From UBA4408 sp002389785 (lineage in GTDB: Bacteria; Bacteroidota; Bacteroidia; UBA4408): a stretch of DNA of 64,000 bases. The position numbers and the translations under genes were made by a program. The stretch's first letter is position 1. The number at the start of each line of letters is the position of its first letter. The notes under the pieces are model-generated. The model had not been told where the DNA came from. It worked only from the letters and a program-made list of their open reading frames with translations, and ran no database searches. The stretch spans positions 62,001 through 126,000 of the forward strand of contig DAORJK010000005.1 in the NCBI GenBank assembly GCA_035438985.1. Reading direction: 5' to 3'. Shown here in pieces: positions 1-8,824 of the stretch.

Positions 1-1
1 C

Positions 2-697
2 GAAATGCAGTCCATGCTATTTCCAAGCTCTTTACCTAACGACGATAAATTAGAAATTGCAGCTTATTATCAACCACATCAGCAAGTGGGTGGCGATTAT
101 TACGATTTTATTCGACTCAACAAAAATGAGGTTGTTTTTTGCATGGCTGATGTTTCGGGAAAAGGAGTATCGGCAGCTCTTTTAATGGCTAATTTTCAGG
201 CTAATTTAAGGGCTTTATTTAGGCACAATTCATCCTTACCTGAAGTAATTCTTGAACTAAATGAATTGGTATTTAAAAATGCGATGGGTGAAAAATTCAT
301 CACACTTTTCGTTGCAAAATACAATACAGTAACCAAGGTTCTTACCTATATAAATGCAGGTCACAACCCTCCTCTCTTGCTTTCAAAAAGTAATCCAATG
401 ATGCTCACTACCGGTTGTATTGGCTTAGGTATGCTTGAAGAAATTCCGCGAATTAAAGAAGGTATTATTACTGTTGCAGAAGGCAGTATTTTACTTTGCT
501 ATACAGATGGCTTAGTTGAGCAAAACAATAATATGGATGAAGAATTTGGTTTTGAGAATATGGCCAATGTGCTCATGCGAAAATCAAATTTACCCATGTT
601 TGAAGTCAACAATCACTTAATTAATTCGCTCAATAAATTCAAACAAAATAGGCCGTATATTGATGATATAGCCTTATTAAGTTGTCGCTTTATTTAA
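2..697 (+). CDS. PP2C/SpoIIE-family serine phosphatase, 3' part
   Basis: This is the C-terminal catalytic part of an RsbU/SpoIIE-type PP2C phosphatase, which dephosphorylates a serine or threonine on an anti-sigma-factor antagonist or similar regulator. The metal-binding motifs are visible in order: GGDYYD (about residue 29 of the visible part), DVSGKG, GHNPP and YTDG near the end. The reading frame is open to the window edge, and sequence matching the usual start of this domain (QSMLFPSSLPN) is already present at the first Met. The real start and any sensor or PAS/GAF domain therefore lie outside the window. Its last 21 bases overlap the convergent polymerase/ligase gene. Family call is firm; the partner is unknown. 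Confidence 0.88.
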   Translation, partial: EMQSMLFPSSLPNDDKLEIAAYYQPHQQVGGDYYDFIRLNKNEVVFCMADVSGKGVSAALLMANFQANLRALFRHNSSLPEVILELNELVFKNAMGEKFITLFVAKYNTVTKVLTYINAGHNPPLLLSKSNPMMLTTGCIGLGMLEEIPRIKEGIITVAEGSILLCYTDGLVEQNNNMDEEFGFENMANVLMRKSNLPMFEVNNHLINSLNKFKQNRPYIDDIALLSCRFI

Positions 698-2113
698 TTT
701 TTTTGATTGGTATAAATCAATGGCAACAATGGCAGCAACAAAAGCCCAAAAAGGTACCGATGCTTTGTCCTGATCCAAAAAATTATTGAGTATTCCGTGC
801 ACAAAATAGGTAATCAATCCTAATAAAAACACAAGCGCATATACTCTTGCTTCGCGACTTTCAACACGGTTGTAAACACGCAATCCGGTTACAATAATTG
901 TTGTAAATAATACCAACACCAATATTAATCCTAGAATTCCCTGCTCAGCTAAAGGACCAATATACTCGCTATGAGCATTCCCATTATCGCCATTGTTGGT
1001 ACTAATAATGGTTTTTTCATACGAAAATTGATAAGGGGCATATTTAAACATATAGGTTCCCGGACCAAAGCCAAAAACCGGACGCTCTTTAAACATCCTT
1101 ATAGCACAACTCCATCGATTTACCCTTTCGAGGTTCGACGCATCCGACGAAATGTTGGAAATTGATTGCACATGTTCGGTTAAATTGTTGGAAGAGTCTT
1201 GACGGTTTTTTTCGAGCTTCATAAAAATTTGCTCTTGAAAGGTTAAAAACAAAACTATCAATGTTACTGCAGAAAGTAGGAAAGTTAGGAATTTAATGCG
1301 TAATAATATTAATACATAAACTCCGGTTGCAGCTGCTAAACTAACCCAGGCAGCGCGTGTGTATGAAAAAACCAGTCCAACTAAAAATACAAAAAGGATA
1401 ATCCAGGCTATAACTTTAGCGAAAGGATTAGTTTTAATGGTGGTACTTAACCCTATCACAACCGGAATAAATAGCGCCAACAATGCTCCATACACCGTAT
1501 GATCAGCATAAAATGGCCACATCACCCAATGCGCAGAATCTTCGTCAAATCCATGCTGACTATGCAATACAACCGTGTAAATAATAACAGCTGTCATTGG
1601 AATAACCGAAAGCCAGATTAATTTTTTAATGTTGTCAAGATTTTTAAATAGTTGTATTCCTAAAAAGTAAAACGTACAAACAAACCATAATCTGGCAAGT
1701 AAAAACTTAAATGAAACAAGTGGCATTGATGACGATAAACAAGTAATTGAAGTCCATGCTAATGAAATAAGCAAGGCAATACTTACCGGGTGTCGAATTA
1801 TACTTTTTTCAATTTTACCTTCATACAATAAGCGAATAATAAATAACAACAAAATACCAAACATTAAGGGTTCGGTTGGCATACTAAAAGCTATTTGGAA
1901 ATCTGGATTTTTATACTCAACTGCCAGCGGTGTTGCAAACAGTATAAACAACATTAGTTTGTCTAATGCATAAATATAAAGCAATACGAGGCTAGCTGCA
2001 ATGGGTAAGGCCAAAAACCAATATTGCTCTTTTACAATACATACCGCCGAAGCAATAATAAATAGGATACTAAATAAGTATAAACTGCGTATATGTAATT
2101 TATCAATCACCAA
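677..2113 (-). CDS. O-antigen ligase/polymerase family membrane protein (Wzy/WaaL-like)
   Basis: A 478-residue polytopic inner-membrane protein with about ten to twelve hydrophobic helices and a large hydrophilic loop between the last helices (roughly residues 300-390). That loop contains the RxxxW...F.ERPVFGFGPG region typical of O-antigen ligase/polymerase (PF04932) proteins. These enzymes polymerise or transfer lipid-linked glycans at the periplasmic face. It is the last gene of a leftward run after two Wzz-like chain-length proteins, 7 bp beyond the second, so a role in polymerising an exported polysaccharide is likely. Whether it is a polymerase (Wzy) or a ligase (WaaL) cannot be decided from sequence alone. 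Confidence 0.8.
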   Translation of the reverse strand: MVIDKLHIRSLYLFSILFIIASAVCIVKEQYWFLALPIAASLVLLYIYALDKLMLFILFATPLAVEYKNPDFQIAFSMPTEPLMFGILLLFIIRLLYEGKIEKSIIRHPVSIALLISLAWTSITCLSSSMPLVSFKFLLARLWFVCTFYFLGIQLFKNLDNIKKLIWLSVIPMTAVIIYTVVLHSQHGFDEDSAHWVMWPFYADHTVYGALLALFIPVVIGLSTTIKTNPFAKVIAWIILFVFLVGLVFSYTRAAWVSLAAATGVYVLILLRIKFLTFLLSAVTLIVLFLTFQEQIFMKLEKNRQDSSNNLTEHVQSISNISSDASNLERVNRWSCAIRMFKERPVFGFGPGTYMFKYAPYQFSYEKTIISTNNGDNGNAHSEYIGPLAEQGILGLILVLVLFTTIIVTGLRVYNRVESREARVYALVFLLGLITYFVHGILNNFLDQDKASVPFWAFVAAIVAIDLYQSKKLNKATT

Positions 2114-2120
2114 AAGGAAT

Positions 2121-3092
2121 TTATTTTTCTATAATTTCAGTAAAAGCAGTCTTTCTGTCGATGTATCCGATAACAATGAGTGCAAAGAAAATTGAGGAAA
2201 TTGCACTGATCAATACAATCATCCAACGCACCGGATACGATTTTTTATTAGCAGGTGATGGTTTCGATACCAAATTTGAATAGGTAAGTTTCTTATCCAT
2301 ATCGGTTCTAACCAAATTGTATTCTTCCAATTTTCTAAAATAAAATGACTTTTGTGAATTAATTAAATTTTTAAGCGTCAAGTATTCTCCACCTTTTTCT
2401 TGAAAATTTCGCATCAATTTAACCGCTTCTACATCTTTTAGTTTTTCAACATTGGAAGAACTTCCGGCAGTTTTTAAATAACCGCGGGTAACTTCTTTTA
2501 CTTGTGCATCAAATTCAGTAATTCCATAATCGGTGCGTAAAATTTTAATAGCACTATCCATCGAGTCGATGTTATTTTTAATATCGGTTAATTGTTTTTT
2601 GTACATCACAATTAATTCGGCCGAACTTTTACGTTGTAAGCTACGTGCTAACAAATTTGCTTGATTTATAATTTCATTTACAATTACACAAGCCGTATCA
2701 GGATCCGTATCCAATACCTTAATCTCAGCCGATTCCAGATCGGTTTTACCAATGGTTACATTTTCTGACCACTCGGCCAAAACATAAGATTTGCCTAAGG
2801 GATAGCTATCGTCAATTTTGTAATGTTGTGCGAGGTGAAACTTAGTTAAAACACAATCGCGTACAGCTACCGACTGCAATAATTGTAATAACTGTTCAGT
2901 GGTTGATTCCTCACCATAAGGCAATAAATTTATTGGATACGCTACTGCAGTTGATTTGTACTTTGGTTTGATAAAGAGGCTGCTCGAAAAAAATGCAGAG
3001 CTGCCAACCGAAATAATCAACACAATAATCAATTGCTTCTTCCATTTCAAAATTAGCTGAAGCATGTTGGAGCTATTAAATTCCTGAGCCAT
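2121..3092 (-). CDS. Wzz-like chain-length determinant protein, paralogue 2
   Basis: A 323-residue protein with the Wzz (PF02706) layout: a cytoplasmic N-terminus ending in LKWKKQ, a first membrane helix at about residues 20-42, a long periplasmic coiled-coil-rich segment, and a second helix at about 290-312 preceded by a proline-containing KKSYPVRW motif. Wzz proteins set polysaccharide chain length. It resembles the adjacent upstream gene throughout (shared FNSSN...LKWKKQL start and KKSYP.RW end), so the pair is a tandem duplication. It starts on the base following the upstream gene's stop. No Walker motifs or tyrosine-rich tail are present, so it lacks the BY-kinase domain often fused to such proteins. 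Confidence 0.82.
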   Translation of the reverse strand: MAQEFNSSNMLQLILKWKKQLIIVLIISVGSSAFFSSSLFIKPKYKSTAVAYPINLLPYGEESTTEQLLQLLQSVAVRDCVLTKFHLAQHYKIDDSYPLGKSYVLAEWSENVTIGKTDLESAEIKVLDTDPDTACVIVNEIINQANLLARSLQRKSSAELIVMYKKQLTDIKNNIDSMDSAIKILRTDYGITEFDAQVKEVTRGYLKTAGSSSNVEKLKDVEAVKLMRNFQEKGGEYLTLKNLINSQKSFYFRKLEEYNLVRTDMDKKLTYSNLVSKPSPANKKSYPVRWMIVLISAISSIFFALIVIGYIDRKTAFTEIIEK

Positions 3093-4112
3093 TTATTTTT
3101 TGTTTATAGTGTAATAGTTTTCGTATCCAATAATAAAAAGTAATGCAAATAAAAGCGAGGATATCATACTAGCAGCTATAACCAGCCATCGAATTGGGTA
3201 CGACTTTTTCTCAGCTATGTAACCGCGATTAATGATAAATTTTGCCGCTATATTTTTTTCAGCATCAACCTTTGCTTCTTGATATTTGGCTTTAACCAAA
3301 CTCAATTGTTCACGTAATAACTCAACATAATTTCCCATCGAAAGATAGGCACCGCCATATTCTGACAAGATTTTAATTTTATCTTCCAGTTGTTTCACTC
3401 CTGCATTGTTTCCTTTTGCTAAGGCAGTTGCATATTGTTCGTTAAAAGCAGCCGATTGACTTTCGTAATCGTTTATTCCCATTCGACGCAAGGTTTTCAA
3501 TGAATCTTCAATATCCTTTATTTCTTGCTTTAGCCCGTAATATTCACCTTCAACAATTTTTAATCCCATCATCGCACGTTCATGCTGCACTTTGTTTTTA
3601 ATGGTATCGAGTAAACTCGAAATATCATTTGCAATATCGCAGGCTATTTTAGGGTCTTTATCCAATACTTCAATTTTAACCGACATTAATTCGGTTCTCC
3701 TAAAGCTGATGTTGTCTTCGTATTTATCGTATAATTTAGTGAGTTTGTATTTTTCGTTATCGCCAATTTCGTAATGATGCAGCAAATCATACTTTTGACA
3801 GATACGTTCGCGAATTTCATCTGAATTTAAAATTTGTAGCAACTGTTCAGCTTCGGCTTCTTCTCCGAATTTTAAAATATCATCTTTTTCCTGTGGATTT
3901 AAAATTAAGAGTGATTTAGAAATGGATGCAGTACTTGCAGGAAATAGCACCACTGTGGATTTAAATTTAGGCTCAAGCACAAAAAATGCCACAATAGTAG
4001 AAATCAAAAAAGCAATGCCTGCAACTGTTGCTAATTGCTTTTTCCATTTCAATACCAATGCAATCAAATTAGAAGAGTTAAATTCTCTTTGCCCGTTCGA
4101 ATTTTCCAACAT
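3093..4112 (-). CDS. Wzz-like chain-length determinant protein, paralogue 1
   Basis: A 339-residue Wzz-family protein and first gene of the leftward polysaccharide run. It has helix 1 at about residues 27-47, a long periplasmic helical segment (about 140-290), and helix 2 near 312-333 after the KKSYPIRW motif. It acts in the inner membrane as a co-polymerase fixing glycan length. Like its neighbour it has no kinase domain. A TATTTTTG -7-like box lies at 4143-4136 on the minus strand, about 24 bases before the ATG, but I found no matching TTG at the right spacing. Two different co-polymerases with one polymerase may allow two chain-length classes; that is inference. Confidence 0.82.
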   Translation of the reverse strand: MLENSNGQREFNSSNLIALVLKWKKQLATVAGIAFLISTIVAFFVLEPKFKSTVVLFPASTASISKSLLILNPQEKDDILKFGEEAEAEQLLQILNSDEIRERICQKYDLLHHYEIGDNEKYKLTKLYDKYEDNISFRRTELMSVKIEVLDKDPKIACDIANDISSLLDTIKNKVQHERAMMGLKIVEGEYYGLKQEIKDIEDSLKTLRRMGINDYESQSAAFNEQYATALAKGNNAGVKQLEDKIKILSEYGGAYLSMGNYVELLREQLSLVKAKYQEAKVDAEKNIAAKFIINRGYIAEKKSYPIRWLVIAASMISSLLFALLFIIGYENYYTINKK

Positions 4113-4507
4113 AGCGGTTAAAAATGATAAGGCGGCAAAAATAGAAAAAATATCGGACTAAGCGCTACCTTATTCTTGCATCGAAAAATATACGATTTTT
4201 TTGAATAATTGATTTTTCATTCCACATACAATTCTGATTGATTGGTTACTAAATCAAGTGATTTTACTAAACTAAACTGTTTACAAAATGCCTCCTTGCA
4301 GGTAGCTATTCAAGCATAATTCACTGCAATAAATATGTGTGTATAGAGTAATTTTTAGATTTATTTCATAAGGTCCATTCAAAGTTCTATCAATGGGATA
4401 AAATGGAAATCTGAAATAGTTCTTCCAAAATAGTAAATCAATTAATTTCAGTTTGATACTGAGGTAGAATCGTAAAAATTTTGATAAAGAAATTGCAGGT
4501 TGCTAAT
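4113..4507. other. 395-bp intergenic region between the porD-like gene and the wzz-like operon
   Basis: AT-rich stretch with no convincing reading frame on either strand. It carries the presumed promoter of the leftward wzz-like operon (TATTTTTG box at 4143-4136, minus). I saw no hairpin terminator for the porD-like gene that ends at 4508, although it must end somewhere here or transcription continues. Confidence 0.6.
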
Positions 4508-5413
4508 TTAATTACCCATTATTTTGCTGTACTTACTTGAATTACCCGGATCAATCACATTTAAAACGTTTAGCAATTTTGCTTTTTGTTCAGGAAATGC
4601 AGGGGTAAAAATATTTACAATTTCATCCGCTTTGGCGTTAAAAAACACTTGCATTAAATATGAATTTGGGGTTACATCGTAAGTAGTTTTCAAGCTAATT
4701 AAACACTCTGATATAGCATTTCGCCCATCTTCCATTTTGGTACTCATTAAATCCAATCCGGTTCGGTGATACTTATACATTGCTTGCCGGATGAGTTTAT
4801 AATTCGAATTGAGCATATTTTCACAAAACCAATATTTGTTTTTATCACCATCAAACGATTTCCAGCCTTTATCGGTTGCCGACTGTGCATTGTTTACCAC
4901 TGTTTGTGCTTTTACAAAAAATGGTTGCCCACCGTTCAGTGAAAAACTATCATAATCAATTCCAATGATCATATATGCATAAAAGGATAGCATCGAACTC
5001 AAATTGTCGGTGTATGTATTTTCAGCAAAAACTATGGGTTGAAATTCAACGTACTTAAAAGTAAAATCATTGTCCATGTAATTCAATAAATTTGAACTAT
5101 ACGAACTTTTATAAATCGGTCGACGAATTTGGAGTTGCATGGTGGCTTTAAATTCGTCAACACCTATGCGCTCGGTAATATTAATGAGCATGCTGCATTC
5201 AATACGTTCTTCGGTTTTAAATATATCATTGGTCCATTTTGTACTGTTTATAAACTCGAAGATTGACTTTTGCATACTTGAATAGATCTTCTTATCGGTA
5301 CCGGAAATTTGAGTTGAATTCACAGTTACAGAACAATTCAGCTCTTGAGCCAACAGTGTTCCAACATTAAATACACTAAAAAAAATGATTGCAATTAATT
5401 TGTGTTTCATCAT
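4508..5413 (-). CDS. porD: DUF4835 family protein, probable T9SS component PorD
   Basis: A 301-residue secreted protein with an N-terminal signal peptide ending near LLAQE (residues 1-22). The rest is the conserved DUF4835 layout: an ELNCSVTVN start, a central SFYAYMIIGIDYDSFS segment and a helical C-terminal half. In Bacteroidota this family usually sits beside coaBC, as here, and I recall it being annotated as the type IX secretion accessory protein PorD. The family assignment rests on these motifs and the gene order; the PorD function is from family knowledge. It lies 42 bp downstream of coaBC and is probably co-transcribed with it. Confidence 0.75.
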   Translation of the reverse strand: MMKHKLIAIIFFSVFNVGTLLAQELNCSVTVNSTQISGTDKKIYSSMQKSIFEFINSTKWTNDIFKTEERIECSMLINITERIGVDEFKATMQLQIRRPIYKSSYSSNLLNYMDNDFTFKYVEFQPIVFAENTYTDNLSSMLSFYAYMIIGIDYDSFSLNGGQPFFVKAQTVVNNAQSATDKGWKSFDGDKNKYWFCENMLNSNYKLIRQAMYKYHRTGLDLMSTKMEDGRNAISECLISLKTTYDVTPNSYLMQVFFNAKADEIVNIFTPAFPEQKAKLLNVLNVIDPGNSSKYSKIMGN

Positions 5414-5455
5414 TATTACCGCCTTGAATTGAATCTATATTGGATGCTAATTGAG

Positions 5456-6673
5456 TTATTTTTTAGGACTATTAGAGCTTACCAGGTCGATCACTTTTTG
5501 AACAATATCCACCGCTACTTCCTGCTTACTTTTTAACTCAAATTTTGTAATTTTAGTATGCTTGTCAATAAGTGTAATTTTATTGGTATCGCTTTTAAAG
5601 CCGGCACCTTTGTCGTTTAATGAATTTAATACAATAAAATCGAGGTTCTTATTTTTAATCTTGGCTTTAGCATGCTCTATTTCATTATCGGTTTCAAGTG
5701 CAAAACCAACTAAAAGTTGGTGTTTTTTCTTTAGTTTTCCTAGTGATGCTAGTATATCGGTAGTATGCTCTAACTCAATGCTAGAGAATCCACTGGACTT
5801 CTTAATTTTATTTTTTGACGGTTTAGCTGGTTTAAAATCTGCAACAGCTGCCGACAACACTGCGATATCGCTGGATTTAAACAAATTTCGGCAAGCTTCC
5901 CACATATCATCGGCCGATAGTACGTCAATTCTATTTATTCCTGGGTTATTCAATTTGAGGCTGCTTGGACCAATAACCAAATCAACCTTTGCTCCTTGTT
6001 TCGCCATTTGTTCGGCCAATGCTATTCCCATTTTTCCACTGCTATGATTCCCAATAAAGCGAACCGCATCAATTGCTTCATAGGTTGGACCTGCTGTAAT
6101 TAAGACATTTTTGCCGGTCAATGGTAAATTCGTTTTCCAAAAGCTTTTTATTTCAGAAACAATCTCCTCAGGTTCCGCCATTCGACCTTCTCCTATTAAC
6201 CCACTTGCTAATTCACCAAATCCTGTAGCTAAAACAATGTTCCCGTAACTTTTTAATGCCTCTAAATTCTTTTTGGTGGTCGGGTGTTGATACATATCAA
6301 GGTCCATTGCCGGTGCAATCATTACTTTACATTTTGCTGATAAGTATGTAGCCATGACTAAGTTATCGCAAATTCCCATGGCCATTTTAGCAACGGTATT
6401 AGCTGATGCAGGAGCTATCACAAATAAATCGGCCCAAAGAGCTAAGTCAACATGATTGTTCCATTCGCCCTCTTTATTGGTTGTAAATTCTGATACTACC
6501 GGATGCTTTGATAAAGTAGATAAGGTGAGTGGACTTATAAACTCTTTTGCATTGGCAGTCATCAATACTTTTACTTGTGCTCCTTCTTTTACAAGCAAAC
6601 GAATTAAAACGGCCGATTTATAGGCCGCAATGCTACCGGTAACAGCAAGTAATATTTTTTTGTTTTTCAGCAT
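5456..6673 (-). CDS. coaBC: Bifunctional phosphopantothenoylcysteine decarboxylase / phosphopantothenate-cysteine ligase
   Basis: CoaBC makes phosphopantetheine for coenzyme A by joining cysteine to 4'-phosphopantothenate and decarboxylating the product with FMN. The 405 residues show the flavoprotein half (GSIAAYKS at 13-20, His74 in the NNHVDLALWAD block, PASANT at 88-93) and the ligase half from about residue 185 (LITAGPTYEAID...IGNHSSGKMG). Two positions differ from the E. coli pattern: PAMDLDMY replaces PxMNxxMW (Asp124), and GELASG replaces the ACG that carries the catalytic cysteine (Ser157). I recall such variants in other Bacteroidota. A strong hairpin lies just upstream, between rpoZ and this gene. 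Confidence 0.93.
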   Translation of the reverse strand: MLKNKKILLAVTGSIAAYKSAVLIRLLVKEGAQVKVLMTANAKEFISPLTLSTLSKHPVVSEFTTNKEGEWNNHVDLALWADLFVIAPASANTVAKMAMGICDNLVMATYLSAKCKVMIAPAMDLDMYQHPTTKKNLEALKSYGNIVLATGFGELASGLIGEGRMAEPEEIVSEIKSFWKTNLPLTGKNVLITAGPTYEAIDAVRFIGNHSSGKMGIALAEQMAKQGAKVDLVIGPSSLKLNNPGINRIDVLSADDMWEACRNLFKSSDIAVLSAAVADFKPAKPSKNKIKKSSGFSSIELEHTTDILASLGKLKKKHQLLVGFALETDNEIEHAKAKIKNKNLDFIVLNSLNDKGAGFKSDTNKITLIDKHTKITKFELKSKQEVAVDIVQKVIDLVSSNSPKK

Positions 6674-6677
6674 TTCA

Positions 6678-6736
6678 CCAAATAAAATCCGGCTGTTAGT
6701 TTACTGTTATTTACAGTAGCACAACAGCCGGATAAC
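6678..6736 (-). terminator. Long stem-loop with T-run between rpoZ and coaBC (terminator or attenuator)
   Basis: The arms ATCCGGCTGTT (6687-6697) and AACAGCCGGAT (6723-6733) are perfectly complementary over 11 bp. An inner 6-bp stem (TACTGT/ACAGTA) sits in the loop. Read on the minus strand, the hairpin is followed by TTTTATTT, as in an intrinsic terminator. It lies about 5-10 bases before the coaBC start codon, so it either ends the bamD-rpoZ transcript or modulates read-through into coaBC. Confidence 0.75.
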
Positions 6737-6752
6737 ATTTAAAGTTAAGAAA

Positions 6753-7079
6753 TTAGTTAGTTTCTTTAGCAGGGTTTCGCGAATAAATTTTGCCTTCAGC
6801 AAACTCCTGAATTGCAATCAAAACAGGTTTCGGAAGTTTTTCATAATGCTTTGAAACTTCAATTTGTTCGCGGTTTTCGAAAACTTCCTCTAAGTTATCG
6901 CTAGAAGTTGCAAACTCGCTTAATTTATTATTTAACTCTTCTTTCATTTCAGTGCTAATTTGATTGGCACGTTTAGAAATGATCGCCAGTGTTTCATAAA
7001 TATTACCTGTTTTTGCGTCTAAATCTCTTAAATCTCTGGTGATAGTAGATGATTCGGCAGCTGTTTTTTTGTAACTCAT
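6753..7079 (-). CDS. rpoZ: DNA-directed RNA polymerase omega subunit (Bacteroidota RpoZ/Rpb6-type)
   Basis: A 108-residue protein that binds and stabilises the beta' subunit of RNA polymerase. The core ...TGNIYETLAIISKRANQI (about residues 24-43) is the omega/Rpb6 signature helix region. The C-terminal PKPVLIAIQEFAEGKIYSRNP matches the extended form found in Bacteroidota rather than the shorter E. coli protein. It lies 17 bp downstream of bamD in the conserved bamD-rpoZ-coaBC order. The ATG at 7079 fits the family's usual length. Confidence 0.88.
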   Translation of the reverse strand: MSYKKTAAESSTITRDLRDLDAKTGNIYETLAIISKRANQISTEMKEELNNKLSEFATSSDNLEEVFENREQIEVSKHYEKLPKPVLIAIQEFAEGKIYSRNPAKETN

Positions 7080-7096
7080 GCTATGTTGTATTTAAA

Positions 7097-7909
7097 TTAT
7101 GATTTCTCTTGTTTATCCTTGTTTAATTGCTTTTGTGATGATTCAAAAATCGATTCGGCTTCGGTCAAATATTTACTATTGCTATATTTATCGATGAATT
7201 TATAATAGTTTTCAATAGTAGACTTGTATCGTTCACTTTTTTTTTCGGCAACACTATTTTTAGCCAACAAATAATTTGACTTTAATATCATAAAATTAGC
7301 TTCTTCCCTGTAAGGATTATCAGGAAAATCTTTTAATAAATTTTTGAAAGCCTGCATAGATGCTTTATAATCTTCTATGTTATAATACAACATGGCAATT
7401 TCGTAATATTTTCGTTCGAGTTTGCTTCTCAATTTGTCAATGTAATCGTTGCAATCTTTTATTCGTGTACTCGATGGATATAAATTAATAAACAATTGAA
7501 ATTCATTAATCGCTTTTACTGTATTTTCTTGATCTAAGCTGTAAGAAGGTGAATCTAAAAAATAGCAATAAGCACTCGTAAACATGGCTTCTTCAGCGAA
7601 TTCACTTTTAGGAAATGTTCTTACAAAGTTTTTTAAATGATAACTGGCCAACAAGTAATCGCCCAATCCAAAATTACTGTATGCATAATAATATGAAACC
7701 TGTTCAGCTTTCGCTGTTCCTCGGTAAACAGTCATTAGCTCCTCCAGTAAAGGTAAGGCTTTTACATAATTTTTCTTTGAGTAATATTCAACTGCCTTAT
7801 TGTACTTTAGCTCAAAATCAGAGCTTTTAAGTAAGCGGTTGTAAGTATTACAAGAAGTAAAAATGAGTGTGCAGACAATTATTAAATAGCTGCTAACTTT
7901 TTTAAACAT
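7097..7909 (-). CDS. bamD: Outer membrane assembly lipoprotein BamD
   Basis: BamD is the TPR lipoprotein of the BAM complex that folds beta-barrel proteins into the outer membrane. The start used here, ATG at 7909, gives a lipoprotein signal peptide with a lipobox (FTSC, Cys about residue 20). An upstream ATG at 7936 would add nine unsuitable residues. After the lipobox come repeated TPR-like helices (ALPLLEELMTVYRGTAKAEQ; FVRTFPKSEFAEEAMF; LLKDFPDNPYREEANF). The 270-residue length is normal. It is first in the leftward bamD-rpoZ-coaBC-porD-like cluster. Confidence 0.88.
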   Translation of the reverse strand: MFKKVSSYLIIVCTLIFTSCNTYNRLLKSSDFELKYNKAVEYYSKKNYVKALPLLEELMTVYRGTAKAEQVSYYYAYSNFGLGDYLLASYHLKNFVRTFPKSEFAEEAMFTSAYCYFLDSPSYSLDQENTVKAINEFQLFINLYPSSTRIKDCNDYIDKLRSKLERKYYEIAMLYYNIEDYKASMQAFKNLLKDFPDNPYREEANFMILKSNYLLAKNSVAEKKSERYKSTIENYYKFIDKYSNSKYLTEAESIFESSQKQLNKDKQEKS

Positions 7910-8040
7910 CGGGCAAAGATACAAATAGCAATGCATATATAAAAACTGTAACCGGTATATATTAACAACGAAGTTAACAGTTTATTGCATGCCTTGATTA
8001 GGTGCTTTAATCGTGTTCATTTTTTATCGTATTTGCACAA

Positions 8041-8070
8041 AAAAAGCTCAGGATTTCCTGAGCTTTTTTT
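8041..8070 (-). terminator. Intrinsic terminator of the thrS-infC-rpmI-rplT operon
   Basis: GCTCAGG (8046-8052) and CCTGAGC (8057-8063) form a perfect stem flanked by A and T runs on both sides, so the stem extends to 12-13 bp. On the minus strand it follows rplT by about 20 bases and is followed by a T-run. Confidence 0.85.
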
Positions 8071-8091
8071 GTTTTTGAAAACAAGTAAAAT

Positions 8092-8436
8092 TTACTTTAT
8101 TGCATCTACTACCGCTTTAAATGCAGCAGGATGATTCATTGCTAAATCGGCAAGCACCTTGCGGTTTAACTGCACATTTTTAGCATGTATTTTACCCATA
8201 AATTCGGAATACGACATTCCATGGGGGCGAATACCAGCATTGATACGTTGAATCCACAAACCACGGAAATTCCTTTTTTTGGTTTTTCTATCGCGGTAAG
8301 CGTAAGTTAATCCTTTTTCTAACGTATTTTTTGCAACCGTATACACGTTTTTACGGGCACCCCAATAACCTTTGGTTTGATTGAGGATTTTTTTTCTTCT
8401 AGCTTTACTCGCTACCGAGTTGACTGATCTTGGCAT
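8092..8436 (-). CDS. rplT: 50S ribosomal protein L20
   Basis: L20 is an early-assembling 23S rRNA-binding protein of the large subunit. All 114 residues match the family: an MPRSVNSVASKARRKKIL start, a basic KGYWGARKNVY block, the FRGLWIQRINAGIRPHGMSYSEF region and an LNRKVLADLA end. It is the last gene of thrS-infC-rpmI-rplT, about 104 bp after rpmI, and is followed by an intrinsic terminator. In other bacteria L20 represses its own operon through an mRNA leader; I could not identify such a leader here. Confidence 0.96.
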   Translation of the reverse strand: MPRSVNSVASKARRKKILNQTKGYWGARKNVYTVAKNTLEKGLTYAYRDRKTKKRNFRGLWIQRINAGIRPHGMSYSEFMGKIHAKNVQLNRKVLADLAMNHPAAFKAVVDAIK

Positions 8437-8540
8437 TTTGTTTTGTTTTTTTGAATTGAGCGTTTCGACTTAGCGAAAACTTGTTAGCTACAATTCAGGT
8501 TAATACTGATTTTACTCTGCGCTTAAAAGAAGCGGATAAA

Positions 8541-8741
8541 TTATTTACCAATGTTCAACATGCGTTTAACTCCACCTAAATCGGCATCGTTAACCAACGT
8601 TGGATTTGATAAATTTCTTTTTCTCTTGGTGCTTTTTTTGGTCAAAATATGACTTTTAAAAGCGTGCTTTCTTTTAATTTTTCCTGATCCGGTGATAGAG
8701 AATCTCTTCTTTGCACTGGAATTGGTTTTCATTTTAGGCAT
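8541..8741 (-). CDS. rpmI: 50S ribosomal protein L35
   Basis: A 66-residue basic protein beginning MPKMKTNSSAKKRF, with the GSGKIKRKHAFKSHILTKKS core that defines L35. It belongs to the large ribosomal subunit. It sits between infC (83 bp upstream) and rplT in the conserved operon order. Confidence 0.96.
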   Translation of the reverse strand: MPKMKTNSSAKKRFSITGSGKIKRKHAFKSHILTKKSTKRKRNLSNPTLVNDADLGGVKRMLNIGK

Positions 8742-8824
8742 CTCTGTTTTTATTATTTATTTAATTGTTGATTTATACTCTCTTTTAATATTATATAATC
8801 TATTTCGATTTAACTGCACTTTAT

